From: Saccharum officinarum
Taxonomy: Eukaryota; Streptophyta; Magnoliopsida; Poales; Poaceae
Assembly: GCA_020631735.1 (NCBI GenBank)
Contig: CM036199.1
Location: forward strand, 16,150,834 to 16,214,833
Direction: 5' to 3'
DNA length: 64,000 bases
The first letter of the stretch is position 1, and the number at the start of each line of letters is the position of its first letter. Shown piece after piece: positions 12,356 through 23,258 of the stretch. Made by a program: the position numbers and the translations under genes. A model generated the notes under the pieces. The model did no database searches and was not told where the DNA came from. It saw only the letters and a list, made by a program, of their open reading frames with translations.

Positions 12356-13768
12356 GCTGTAACAGAACCGACCAATTATACGAGATTAAGTAAGAAAATC
12401 ATCCACCGAGCAGACGATTTAGCAAACTTAAGCCCGTATAACCCGGTAGTCTGTGAAATCACGACGGATTTCAAACCAACTTACATACCAGCCAAGATCG
12501 TAATAAGTTCAGCGGTCACCATCACAAGTTACATAAAAGTTTGCGTCACAAATACATCGGAGTTTAAACATAGTTATTACAAACCAGTTTCAAGTAAAAG
12601 TAGCGAAAGCATTTAGTTCAAATCACACGCTCACAAATAGTTCAAAATACAGTGCCAGCTCAGGATTATCTTCCAACAAAAGCATCAGGCGAGATATAGT
12701 GAATGACTATTGCCCATGGTCCTAAGCTTCTCCTATCGCAGGATAAAGGCAGTTGATACAGTAGCCGTAATACATCTGCCCATCTGCAACAAGTGGGAAC
12801 AAAGCCCTGAGTACGAGAAGGTACTCAGCTAGACTTACCCGACAGAACCAAAAATAAAAGACACCAAGGAATCATGACAGGCTTTCTGGTGGGGTAGCTG
12901 ACTCATTTGCAAAAGGCATTTTTAACATTTAAAGAATCTTTCCAAAAGCTTTGCATCAAGTTAAATCTTTATTAACCTGTCAACTACATTTGCACCTGTA
13001 CTAGAGTAACATATAATTAAACAGGTAATAATAACCAATGATCATTAACGACTTTAATCATGTCATATTCCATATAACTGTCCAAGTGTTCTATTAGAAT
13101 TACTACGATGAAGTCACTCAAGTCAAGTGTTCACTATCCAGTGAACGATGGCGATTCGAATCGATTATTAACCAGCTGGTAATTTATTCCTCACATAAAC
13201 CTCACTCACCCGCTAAAGTGAGGTGTTGGTCACCGAGTCAACCATTCAGGTAAAGTCGCGAGCTTGCCAGGAACCACATGTACCCGGGGGCCGCCCGACT
13301 GCTCTTTGGCCTTATCAGCGCGCCCCATATCCTACCACTACTGCTCCAGTACAGTGCGTTGCGGGCAATCCACTAGGCCCGAATAATCTCCCAGCTTCGC
13401 GGTCGAAAGGTACATTATTCGGCCAGCTAAATGTAAGGCATGCGTTCAATATGACTCGAGGCCCAACAATGGTCGGTCCTTAATCGACACAGATAGAAAA
13501 CACTACAGTCCGAAACCCTGTAAGTTTCCGTCCGGTCTCAACTTTATATTAACACTTAGTTATTCTACGATGGCATGCTTTTCCAAGCAGATCCAGGTAA
13601 CCACCTATAGCTCGCAGGTGATAGAAAATCACCCGACTTCTACCGATCTAAGCAAGCTAAGCAATTACTTGACTGCGAATAACAAGGTGACAAGGATAGG
13701 GTGGAACAGAGTAAGCCAGGTAGAATGCAGCAATGGTTGCAAACAACTCCTAAACATAATGCAGCATT

Positions 13769-13968
13769 TTAAGTAAGCATTAATAAAATATTTGCAAACC
13801 GGGGGAGAAAAATGCTCCGGGGCTTGCCTCTCTCGAAAGAGCTCGGACGGTGGTCTGGGCACTTTGGAAGATCCTCACCGACCTCCTCGTCGGCCTCGGG
13901 CACCTCCTGCTCCTCGGGCTGCTCTTCTGGCTCCTCGGGAACTGCTACCGGCGTTACTTCCTGCGATC
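13769..13968 (-). other. LTR-borne acidic reading frame, element B copy
   Basis: The frame reads GSQEVTPVAVPEEPEEQ, then a Glu-rich stretch and DLPKCPDHRPSSFERGKPRS. The copy at 48099-48283 keeps the same frame and most residues through PRSI; then B has one extra C in the CCCCC run and the frames part. It starts after CATACAG, a good splice-acceptor match. No known domain. It could be a small exon of an LTR-initiated transcript. Confidence 0.5.
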
Positions 13969-14944
13969 CTGTATGATGCAACCGTATAAGTGCTTATGTC
14001 TAGGTGCATTGCAGAAATGACATGTAATGGTCATGATGAATGAAATGTAGATAATTAGGTTTACTTTATTTCATAAAGTAGGAGTACATTTCTTCTACAA
14101 GGTAGTCAACATCATCCAAGAACATATACTACAAGCACATGTTATCTACTGCATTCTCTTCTACTACTACTATGCTAAGTCAACACATCTTATTAAATGC
14201 TTCAAAGATACACCAAAGAAAACCTTATTAACTAATCATGCATTAACAAGGTTAATTTAAACCCTAATTGCAACTAGGTTTGAATAACAACACCTATTTT
14301 GGTAGCATAGAAAAATCTAAGAAAAATTACAGTAGCTTTCTATCATCTAATCTAGCATACCACAGAAATTTCATTGTATTTGGATTACTAGAACTGCCTA
14401 CACAAAAATAACAAGCTAGGGCCTAAAAATAAGCATAAAATACTTTATACTATGAAAAGTATCAAACAACAGATTTATCATTTTTCCTACATTCTACACA
14501 ATAAACAATCACCATAGAAACATTATTACATGCATGTTTTATTCCTATTTTTCTCTCTAGCAAAAATAACAATTATTAGCAATATTCAACACTTGTACTA
14601 CACCTCAAGATTTTTCTATAGAACATGCATGGTACATATTTTTTCTAGAAAGTACATCACAAAAGAAAATTATTGCAAGTGGACCATATTTTTTTGAGCT
14701 TTCTATGATTTACTACATATTTAACAAGAAAACAGCAATTTCATTGATTAAATAAAAACTCTACAGAAAAGTATTTGAAACTTGACATGCAATATTTTTA
14801 AACTGTAGATCTACTCAAGAGAAACACTACAAAATTTGTTTCATAATTTTTAGAGCTAAAATGAGCAAGTTATAGATTTTAGAAACCCTTTTAATAATTT
14901 CTGAAAAAAATCATTTTCGAAAAATCCTTTTAACAACAACCGCC

Positions 14945-15870
14945 GAAAATGCTGGGTGCACCCGGTGCAGTGCACACGCGAGCGCAAGAGAAGGCAGACA
15001 GGTGGGCCCATGACCCCACGAGTCAGCCACACAGAGGAGGGGGAAGCGCTGACCGCGCGGTTCTCGCCGCCGGTGAGCTCGCCGGCGGTGAGGTCACCAC
15101 CAGCGGCTTCCCCGCGGAGAGGCGAACTCACTGCGCTAGCTTAGGGCACCGGAGGAGCTCTCGGGTGACCTCGACGGCGCACATGGTGGAACGGTGGCGC
15201 GGCTCACCGACGACACGCCGGTCCCGGCCATGGCGAGGGTGGGTTCAGAGCGCGCGAGGTCCGCGGAGCCAAGGCGAATGCGAAAGCACGAGAAATTGGA
15301 GGGAAAGGAGGGAATAGGGCTCCCTCCACGGAAGCACGAGCTCGGCGGCCATGGCGCCGCCGTGCCAAGGAAAAGCCTGCCCTGGCCTTACCGTGGTGCA
15401 AATGAGGGCGAAAACGTGCACACGGGATGGAGGAGGTCCAGATGGAGCTGGAGGCAGACGCAATCGACGAATGGCGCTGCGGTGGTGGAGCTAAACGTTG
15501 GCGGGCCGAGCGGCGGCGTGCGGTGGCGAGAGCTCCGGCTCGGCTTGCTGCTGCGGTAGAGAGCGAGCGCGCGAGCGCGAAGAAAAGCAGGGGACAGAGG
15601 AGATGGAGGCGGAGGCAGTGCGCGGCCAGGTGGAAGTTAAGGCGAGCCGGAGGCTCCACGCGGCGAGTTCGTCGGCGCATGGACGCCACGCGGCGAGCGC
15701 GGTCTGCCGCGGCGGCCAGCAGCGCGCGCGAGGGAGAGGGAGAAGGCCGCGCGGGCGTGGGCCGGGCCGAGGTCACGCGCGGGTGGGCGCGCGGGCGGAG
15801 GCGAGACGCGGACGCGGACGCGGGCCGGCTTCGGCCGTTGGGCCTGAAGTGGGGCGGCGGCCCGTTTGGC
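14945..15870 (-). repeat. GC-rich, CpG-dense block inside the element B LTR
   Basis: About 0.9 kb of G+C-rich sequence with open frames in several phases on both strands, between AT-rich arms. The matching position is GC-rich in A (8280-9060), C (46350-47190) and the broken LTR at 32740-37574 (35100-36330). I recognise no protein; the long frames are most simply a result of few stop codons in GC-rich DNA. It may hold the LTR promoter. Confidence 0.5.
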
Positions 15871-16359
15871 TGAAAAATTCGTTTTCCTTTTATAAATGAA
15901 TTTCAGATTTTATAATTTGATTCAAATTCAAATTTTAAAGATGAAAAAGACATTTTCACAAGTTGCCCTCAAAATAAAAGTTGTTCAAAATTTAATTCTC
16001 TACAACTTTCATTTAGGACACTTTTCAAAATTCTAAATAGATTTTGAATTAGTGATTTAAAGTCAAATTTTAAATAAAAACTTATTTTTCTAAAATATTT
16101 TTAAATGCAAAATTTGGGGAGATTTTGAATACAAAAATTGCTCCAAAAATCATGTTAATTAGTTCTAAGTCATTTAGAGTTATAGCACAACAAATTTTTA
16201 CCACTCTTAGCTAAAATTTTTACTAATTTAGGGTTCAAACATGTTTTTCACAATTTTAATTAATTCCAACTTAAATTGCATGTGATGATGAACATGTATG
16301 AAATGCAAATGCTCATGATTTAGGATGTGAATGCATGCTTAACACCCAGAGGTGTTACA

Positions 16360-17919
16360 TCCAACGTGACACATCTTGTCGTGCCAACGCATGTGGCGCG
16401 ACAGCGTTATTTGGCGACCAAAAGGGTTAGATGCGAAAATTTCTTTAGGAGCGATTATTATTAAAATGTTGAATAAAAAATCTATACATAATAATAAAGA
16501 GGCAAAATTTCAGGCTATTTTTTTCGTTCATCCATTTTTTGTCTGTCTCCCTCTAACTACCGGACAATGGAGAGTTTCTTCCATCTAGACTTATATATAT
16601 AACCGTACTCATACGAGTTAGAATAGCTCTTGTCTAGCACGATACGGAGTCCGATTCTAATATATATATAGTCTTAAGGTAATATTGATAGATAGAAATA
16701 CTAATCCAAATATATATCTCTGATCCTAAATCTGAATATGAATTTTAATCAAATAGAAAAGGAATAATAATATTATACCTATACCTTCTACAATAATTTT
16801 TTTTCGTCCAACCATCTTCTCCGAGTAGGTCTCTCGGTTCCAAACTGCTTCCGTTGCCGTGCACATCATGATTTCATGGAAAGCTTTTCCTATTCCATCA
16901 CGGGTTCATGCATGAGCAGTTTGTTTCCTTTCTAATCCGTTGATTTGAAAAGGCCAAATTGCTTTAGACTAACATATCGATCAAATCTCTATTAAACACA
17001 AATCTGCTTGGAAAACATATTAAATATCACGCACATGCACATCATATAAAGAGAGAGGTAGCCACCGGCCCGTATGTTGCACCAGGGAGTCCAATGCGTA
17101 TATCCTCTAATCTAATCCGTCGAGACTCAATGTGGCACGAGGCCGACGACGCGAGGCAACAGAGGATGTGTGGGCACAGCAGCAGAGACCCTGCGATCGT
17201 CGGAGTGGAGACCAATGCGTTGTCAGCAAGCAAAGCCATCTATGTCGACATCTATTGGCAGAATGATTTCCTAGAGCTATCATGTACAGTACTTCATCCG
17301 AGATGGATGCCCTTCTCGCGTTGCCGATGATGCAACACATGGACGAGCTCTGAAAAAAAGCTGATAGCCGAGTTCTGCAAGACGTACGGTGCCACAAAGT
17401 TCATGCTCAACGCCGCCCGAACCTTTGCTATGGTATGGTTGGAGAATGCCGCCTTTCAAGTCGGGAGACCATGGGCTCGGCATCGACCGACACGAATTGG
17501 GTCACAATGATATCAAAACAGCAGCTAATCCTCTCCTCTGATGCATGAACGCCACGATCTCTCTATGACCGTGATGCGGACCACAAAAAATGGATGGACA
17601 AAAAATGGCCAGAAATTTGGCATTTTTATTATCAGGTATAGATATAGATATAGAATAGTCATAGCACGGTGGCGGCGATAGCAAACCTTCTTCAGTGTTG
17701 GCCGTCCATGCATGAGTTCGGCCTCAAGTGTGAGTTGCATGGCGACTCATGGATTTCTCTATAAAAAAATCATAAGAGAATGAATTAAGTCAAATCTGTT
17801 GATGCTAACTTGATTTCAAACATACTCGACTCATCTCACATGAGAGCAGGGTTAATGTAACAAACAAATCTAATAGAGTATTAGTGTCTTCCTCATGTCC
17901 CATGATATATAGGATTTGA
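16360..17919. repeat. Intergenic DNA with a possible diverged inverted-repeat element (about 16478-17655)
   Basis: No gene recognised. The stretch 16478-16540 (with AAAATTTCAGGCTATTTTTT) is a rough inverted copy of 17588-17650 (with AAAAAATGGCCAGAAATTTGG), suggesting an old DNA transposon about 1.2 kb long. The match is imperfect and I could not fix the ends or a target duplication. Confidence 0.3.
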
Positions 17920-18205
17920 AATTATTTATTTAAGATTAGGCGAAGCTCAAATAAAAAAACTGATAAAAATAGATGGCCTATTATTATTGACATGAGCACC
18001 GCACAACAAATTGTATTATTTATTTAAGATTAGGCGAAACTCAAATAAAAAACTAATAAAAATGGATAGCCCATTATTATTGACATGAGCACCACACAAC
18101 AAATTGTATTATTTATTTAAGATTAGGCGAAGCTCAAATAAAAAAACTGATAAAAATGGAAACTCCATTATAATTGACATGAGCACCGTACAATAAATTA
18201 TACAT
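17920..18205. repeat. Tandem repeat, three copies of about 94 bp
   Basis: Units starting near 17931, 18025 and 18118 share TTTAAGATTAGGCGAA, a run of A with CTGATAAAAATGG, and TTGACATGAGCACC. Spacing is 94 then 93 bp. A GTTGCAACGTACGATC motif common in grass repeats follows at about 18210. The array lies roughly 550 bp upstream of the DUF4057 start codon. Confidence 0.85.
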
Positions 18206-18754
18206 CCCGTTGCAACGTACGATCATTTTTGCTATTAATAAAATATAAAAATTCTCCTATGGAGCGGCGAGCCAACGTGCCCACCGGCACCCCGCTCGGT
18301 CGGATCCTCTACATTAGCATCCGAATCTATTGGTCCATCACACCCACTCATCATGGACCACGAGTCCAAAGAAACGCTAAAACCTTTCGAACACACGTAT
18401 CCGGGATCCGCTGCTCCCCGCCCGACGCCTTCGCAGTCGAACCTGCTCCTAGGAACCAATACCCACCGACAGGTGGCTCCAGTACCAGGTGGTCCCACAT
18501 GTCAGTCGGTTCAGCGTCACTGTTTCGTGAGGGAACAGACGTGGATGGGTACCAGTACAAACCAGTGGCAGGCAGCGGTGTCGCCGGCAAAAATTTTCGA
18601 ATCCGAGAGGTGTCGTCTGCCTATCACTGCCATTTCGCTCCCGAAGAAATCGCGAGAGGGGAGCGTGCCGAGCTGAGCAGGCAGGCGGTAGTGGCCGAGC
18701 GAAAGCATCCTCGATCTCGTAGCCGCCGCCGCTCGGTAGGAAGGAAGGAGAGCA

Positions 18755-21700
18755 ATGGAGAGGGCGGTGCCGGTTCGGAAGCCGCACACCAACACGGCCG
18801 ACCTTCTCTCCTGGTCGGCCACGGGCCCTGACGCATCTGCCTCGCCGGCCGCGTCCTCCCGCCCCAGCCTCAAGGTTTGTTGTTGCCTATTGATACCCTA
18901 CCCGCGTCGGTGTGTTGTGAATTGATTGTTCATCTGTTTCCGCGCTATATGCGGCTGACCTGGGGGTGATGATTGGTGAGCAGCCGGCCGCGGGGATTAC
19001 GCCGGCGATGTTCGGCGCGCCGGTCACCGAGCAGGAGGCCGAGGATCTGAGCAAGAGGTGAGATCTGGGGCATCCCTTTCCGCATTCCGTGCTGATCCGC
19101 TCGATCTGTGTCGTTTACTGCATTCTACTTTAGTTATTAATCCGATTCCGATCTGATCTAGCGATTCGTATCTATGTGTGCGTGCGTGCGTGCTCTGTTC
19201 GGATGTGTGCTCCTGCCGATCCAGTCGATGTCTCATTTCAAACATAGCAAGCCTGGTTGCTCTGGTTTTGGCGAGAATCTCATTCTATAATGGATGGGGT
19301 TTAGCGAGGAGTGGCAGCTGCACGTTTCAATGCTTGCGGCACCTTCCCATGGTGGTTGCTGGGGAGCAGTCGCTTGCAGGCGATTGGTTCATGTGAAGGC
19401 TGGGCCGTGCGCGTGGGGTACCATGCAAGTGGGTGACGCTGCTAGTGTCCAACTTCATGGTATCAGTAGTGTATTGTAGATGGCGTTAGGCTCCAAGTTT
19501 TTCGCACTGACTGAAAGTGATTTCAGGGATGCAGAACACAAGCTCACAATTTAAAATTTGGATATTTCCAGACTGGTGATGTGATGGCAGGCTGTGCGCA
19601 CCGACTCCTTGGTGTAGGCTGTAGCAGTGTCACTGCCTATTTAACATGTTGTTTCTTTTGAAAGTAACAACACTTGTTTTACATTGGAGGGTGTTGCAAA
19701 AATTCAGGCAACTGTGACAAACCTTGTGTATGTTTCTTTTAGAAATTCGTGTTTTAAATGAAAATGTGTACCTGACATTTCTGTGGTTGAGTGCTTGCAT
19801 TGGACGATGGTAGACAAACAGCTGAGGATGTTCTAGTCTATGTACTACCTCTGCCCCGAAAAGAATGCAATTCTAGCATAATACCCAGTCAAACCATCTT
19901 GAGATTGACTAAAGTTTATACCAAAAGAATATCAATATTTGTATTTATGATATCACATTAATATCATTGGATTTGTCTTGGAATTTATTTTCCTGTATAC
20001 GTAGTATACTTTAGATAGTTTGACTAGGGATATTACTAGAATTGCATTCTTTTCCAGAAGGAGGTAGTAATTTTCGACATTGCTTCCAAATTTATCTCTG
20101 GCACTTCTTCAGAGATAAAATATATTGAACATTAATCTTACTGTTGACCTGCTGTAGTGAAAGGAAATTTTGCTCTGGCTCAAAGTTGAAAGAAATGAGT
20201 GGAAGTGGGATCTTCACTGAGAAGAGTGAAAATGGTGATTCAGAGGCTTCGAATCCTGCTAACAAGACTTCCTTGAGGATGTACCAGGTACTGGTCTATG
20301 TCTTATTCAGATCATTCTAACGGAACCTATTCTTGCCTTCTTAGTATTACTGTGCTGATCGGAATGCCAAGTTGATGCATGTTTTATTACATTTCTGTCA
20401 AGGAAAGGCACTATAACTGATATTTCAAAGGAACTGCATCTTCCAGAGCTCATATTTCTCACATTGTGCTAAGTTTTATTCATGCATTGATTGGTTATGT
20501 AACTTTTATTCTTGACTATAGCTTATGTATCTCTAGTTATCTTGCAATGATTGATTATCACCATAGTTCTCAAGGCGTCGCCTAGGTGACGCCTAGGCGT
20601 CCAGGCGCTATCGCCTTGCAGAATGGCCGCCTAGGCGGGCAAGCCTAGGCGAGCAAGGCGGGCGCCTAGGCGTCTAGGCGGTGGTACATCGCTGTGCCTC
20701 GCCTTTACGCCTTAAGAACTATGATTATCACAGAAGAACTGCCTTCTTACCATGTGATTCGGCTTTTCATGACAGCAAACTGTGACCGGTATAAGCCAGA
20801 TTTCATTTAGTGCTGATGGAAGTGTTTCACCGAAGAAGCCATCATCAATACCTGAGGTGGCTAAGCAGCGAGAGCTTAGTGGTACCCTGGAAGATGCTGA
20901 TGCTAAAATCAATAAGCAGCTTTCTGAAGCTAAGACCAAGGAGCTTAGTGGGAGTGACATCTTTGGTCCGCCTCCTGAGATTCCTGCCAGGCCATTGGCT
21001 GCTCGTAACATGGAGCTACAAGGAAATGTCGATTTCTCACTTCCACAGCGAAGCGTCCACACATCAGTTAAAGTATCTAATGTAAGTGACATTAGAAGAT
21101 GACTCTCCTATTGATATTTTGATGTACATTTTATTCATTTCTTGGCTGTATGCACTACCGCTTAGCCAGTCAAAGACATAATATAGGAAATTTGGTTCGT
21201 CATGTCTGGGAAACAAATATCAGCTCCAACTTTATATGGTTTGTACATGTCTGAAGATTGCAGGCTAGTATTTCATTTTGAGCAGTTATTTGTATGACTT
21301 TATTTGTTTTATGTTCAAATGATGCAAATATTTGAGTTACCAGCTATTTTAATATAACTTTGTACTGCACTCATACCTAACTCTGTACTGTGCTTTGCAT
21401 AGCTACCTGCTGAATACTATGTTAGATTATTAGTGCATGCTGCTGCTTTTTATACTAACAATCAAATCTGTCTATGGTAAAAATATCTGACCAAGAAATC
21501 AGAATTTGAAGCTGGGCTTGATAATGTACTGTTGCTTGGATCTTCTCCTCTAGCGTGATAATGTACTGATTTGATATGCCTAATAGTTATATTTGTACCA
21601 TCATTCGATAGGATAATATATTTGTACCATCATTCTATAGGATAATACGAAAAGGAAAATTTTGGTGTTTATGTTACAAAGAATGTGTTTATAAGCTTTC

Positions 21701-22157
21701 ATATGAAATACACTAGCTCGGCTAACAGCAGTGCATAGAACAATCCCTCATGTTTACTTGATGTTGTCATCATATGACTTGATATTCTTTGGAAACCATC
21801 ATATTTACCCCTTGGAACAAAAGGTAGATGCTTTGCATCATGATGAATATATCTTACCATCTGAATCTATGTAAACTTTTGTTGCAGCCTGCCGGAGGTC
21901 CAAGCAACATCTCGTTCAGTGAAGAGCCTGTAGTGAAAACAGCAAAGAAAATCCACAACCAGAAGTTCCAGGAGCTGACAGGTAACAACATCTTCAAGGA
22001 GGACGTCCCTGCCTCAGCTGAGAAGTCTCTGAGCTCTGCGAAGCTGAAGGAGATGAGCGGCAGTGACATCTTTGCCGATGGAACTCCAGCTCCCCGAGAA
22101 TACCTCGGCGGCATCCGGAAGCCCCCTGGTGGCGAGAGCAGCATCGCTCTGATCTGA
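18755..22157 (+). CDS. DUF4057-family protein (HN1-like), five exons, 299 aa
   Basis: Exons by splice sites and unbroken frame: 18755-18874, 18984-19057, 20158-20287, 20776-21081, 21888-22157; all introns are GT-AG and total coding length is 900 nt. The protein starts MERAVPVRKPHTNTADLLSW and ends PPGGESSIALI, both typical of the plant DUF4057 family, as I recall it. It contains a repeated short motif, K-x-x-E-(L/M)-(S/T)-G-x-x-IF, as in KLKEMSGSGIF, KTKELSGSDIF, KFQELTGNNIF and KLKEMSGSDIF. No signal peptide or membrane segment; it looks low-complexity and intrinsically disordered. The start is the ATG after a purine-rich GGAAGGAAGGAGAGCA leader. Biochemical function is not known to me. Introns 2 and 3 carry MITEs. 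The gene appears intact and is the best-supported host gene here with the transporter. Confidence 0.88.
19845..20067. mobile_element. Stowaway-like MITE in intron 2 of the DUF4057 gene
   Basis: Terminal inverted repeats of about 30 bp: the left end has AAAAGAATGCAATTCTAG and the right end CTAGAATTGCATTCTTTT, with the CTACCTCTG/GAGGTAG outer ends seen in grass Stowaway elements. A TA dinucleotide flanks each side (19843-19844 and 20068-20069). 223 bp, no coding capacity. Confidence 0.88.
20562..20723. mobile_element. hAT-like MITE with 8-bp target duplication in intron 3
   Basis: The ends are inverted: CATAGTTCTCAAGGCGT at left and ACGCCTTAAGAACTATG at right. The flanks are identical 8-bp duplications ATTATCAC (20554-20561 and 20724-20731), the length made by hAT transposases. 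The 162-bp interior is full of GCCTAGGCG palindromes and could fold tightly. It sits about 50 bp before the exon 4 acceptor. Confidence 0.88.
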
Positions 22158-22669
22158 TTGTTCTGGACTGCTTTAGTTCGGACTGGCTATAGCTCCCCTC
22201 GTCACTGAAGCTCGCAGAGAGTGCATTTCTTGACCTCTCGGTTCTCCAATCGTGTTGGGGATCATAATTTATGTTGGGTATCGTTAGTCTAATATAATGT
22301 AGAGTCAGCAGAATCTGACTCGGTCACTCGTATCATCTGATACGCCGGTGTGTGATCTCTCATCTTTGATTCTTGCTACATTATTATGTCAAGTATTAGT
22401 ACACCCGAACTGGAACTTATGCAATAATTATTTTGGACTCATTTCTGGGCGTATGGCATCATAGGATGTTTTGCTTGTGCTGATGTTTGACGCAAAAGGT
22501 CCATACTCGCTGTCTTATATTTGCCCTCTTAAACATTTGATTGCAAAGTGTGGGCCAAATTTTGTATCATTTGGTAACAAAACCCCTGGAAACGAAGATT
22601 AAAGTATCCAGAGTTGTTTTTCTATAGCTGTCTTGCGCCGCGCCTAAAAAATTTAAACATAGTATACGT
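22158..22669 (+). other. 3' untranslated and downstream region of the DUF4057 gene
   Basis: No further coding sequence. AT-rich with several possible plant poly(A) signals (for example near 22290 and 22420), none decisive. Confidence 0.4.
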
Positions 22670-22889
22670 AAGTGCTGTTTTTCTATAGCTGAAGGGTAAA
22701 ATAGTATGTAAGTAAAAAATAAGGGTGAAATATTAAAACATTAAGGGTAAAATTGAAAATTTAAACATCCAAGTTGATGTCAAGGGTGAAATAGTATAAG
22801 TAAGTGCTGTTTTTCTATAGCTGAAGGGTAAAATAGTATGTAAGTCAAAAATAAGGGTGAAATAGTAAAACATTAAGGGTAAAATTGGA
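22670..22889. repeat. Tandem duplication beside the tRNA gene
   Basis: AGTGCTGTTTTTCTATAGCT followed by about 70 near-identical bases occurs at 22671 and again at 22803, an offset of 132 bp. AT-rich and non-coding; it ends at the A-run next to the tRNA. Confidence 0.8.
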
Positions 22890-22898
22890 AAAAAAAAA
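22889..22898 (-). terminator. RNA polymerase III terminator of the tRNA gene
   Basis: Ten T residues on the minus strand, 15 bases past the tRNA 3' end. Confidence 0.8.
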
Positions 22899-22912
22899 TT
22901 GAAAGTAAGAAC

Positions 22913-22985
22913 CGACTCCGCTGGGGATCGAACCCAGAATCTCTGGTTCCGTAGACCAGCGCCTTATCCATTGGGCCACGGAGTC
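22913..22985 (-). tRNA. trnR-ACG: tRNA-Arg (anticodon ACG)
   Basis: The 73-nt cloverleaf is complete. The acceptor stem GACTCCG pairs with CGGAGTC, with G as discriminator. The anticodon stem CTGGT/ACCAG encloses the loop CTACGGA, giving anticodon ACG. The T arm contains GGTTCGATCC (B box) and the D arm TGGCCCAATGG (A box). No intron. Nuclear type, since CCA is not encoded. Confidence 0.95.
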
Positions 22986-23258
22986 CTGATTGATAAGTGT
23001 ATCGTTAAAGTCTACATGACCGGAAGCTATCACTGACAACGAATGCTTAACCCTCTTCTTATTCAATCTTGCATGACGTACTACAATTTACAAAACCCAC
23101 GGATAAGAATACGCACTCAATTTCAGTCTTAGTCCACGCACAGCTCTTGCTCAGACAAACGAACAGAACAGACAAACTGAAGCATTGACAAACAGAACGT
23201 CCGAGGAAGCGTGTCACGTCCACAACCGAAGCGCTAACATCCTGTCAGTACCTCATCA

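Larger units (their letters stand above)
10154..16359 (-). mobile_element. Element B: Tekay-like Ty3/Gypsy retrotransposon, 5' part, interrupted by element A
   Basis: On the minus strand: LTR 16359-12358, a decayed primer-binding site, a leader, ORF0 with a histone H3-like start (11578-10565), a spacer, and the first 19 codons of gag (10210-10154), where element A begins. The rest of B would lie beyond A, left of the window. ORF0 and gag match element C closely, so B and C are one family. The Tekay/Del chromovirus placing is by my recall of gag and RT-start features in C, with moderate certainty. The right outer flank is TCCAA; its partner is outside the window. Confidence 0.85.
12358..16359 (-). 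repeat. Element B 5' LTR, about 4.0 kb
   Basis: On the minus strand it starts TGTAACACCTCTGGGTG at 16359 and ends TTCTGTTACA at 12358. It is similar to the 3865-bp LTR of element C along most of its length. It contains a GC-rich block (about 14945-15870) and a short acidic reading frame (13769-13968), both also present in C. Confidence 0.85.

Noticed and set aside
15194..15899. Arg/Ala-rich frames up to 190 codons
   Set aside because: Same situation in the LTR of element B; the frames are not kept in element C.
17920..18205. Possible CRISPR-like array
   Set aside because: Three contiguous 94-bp units without unique spacers in a plant genome are a plain tandem repeat.
18229..18831. 200-codon plus-strand frame over the DUF4057 start
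   Set aside because: It is in a different phase from the DUF4057 exon 1 and covers promoter and leader; no recognised domain.
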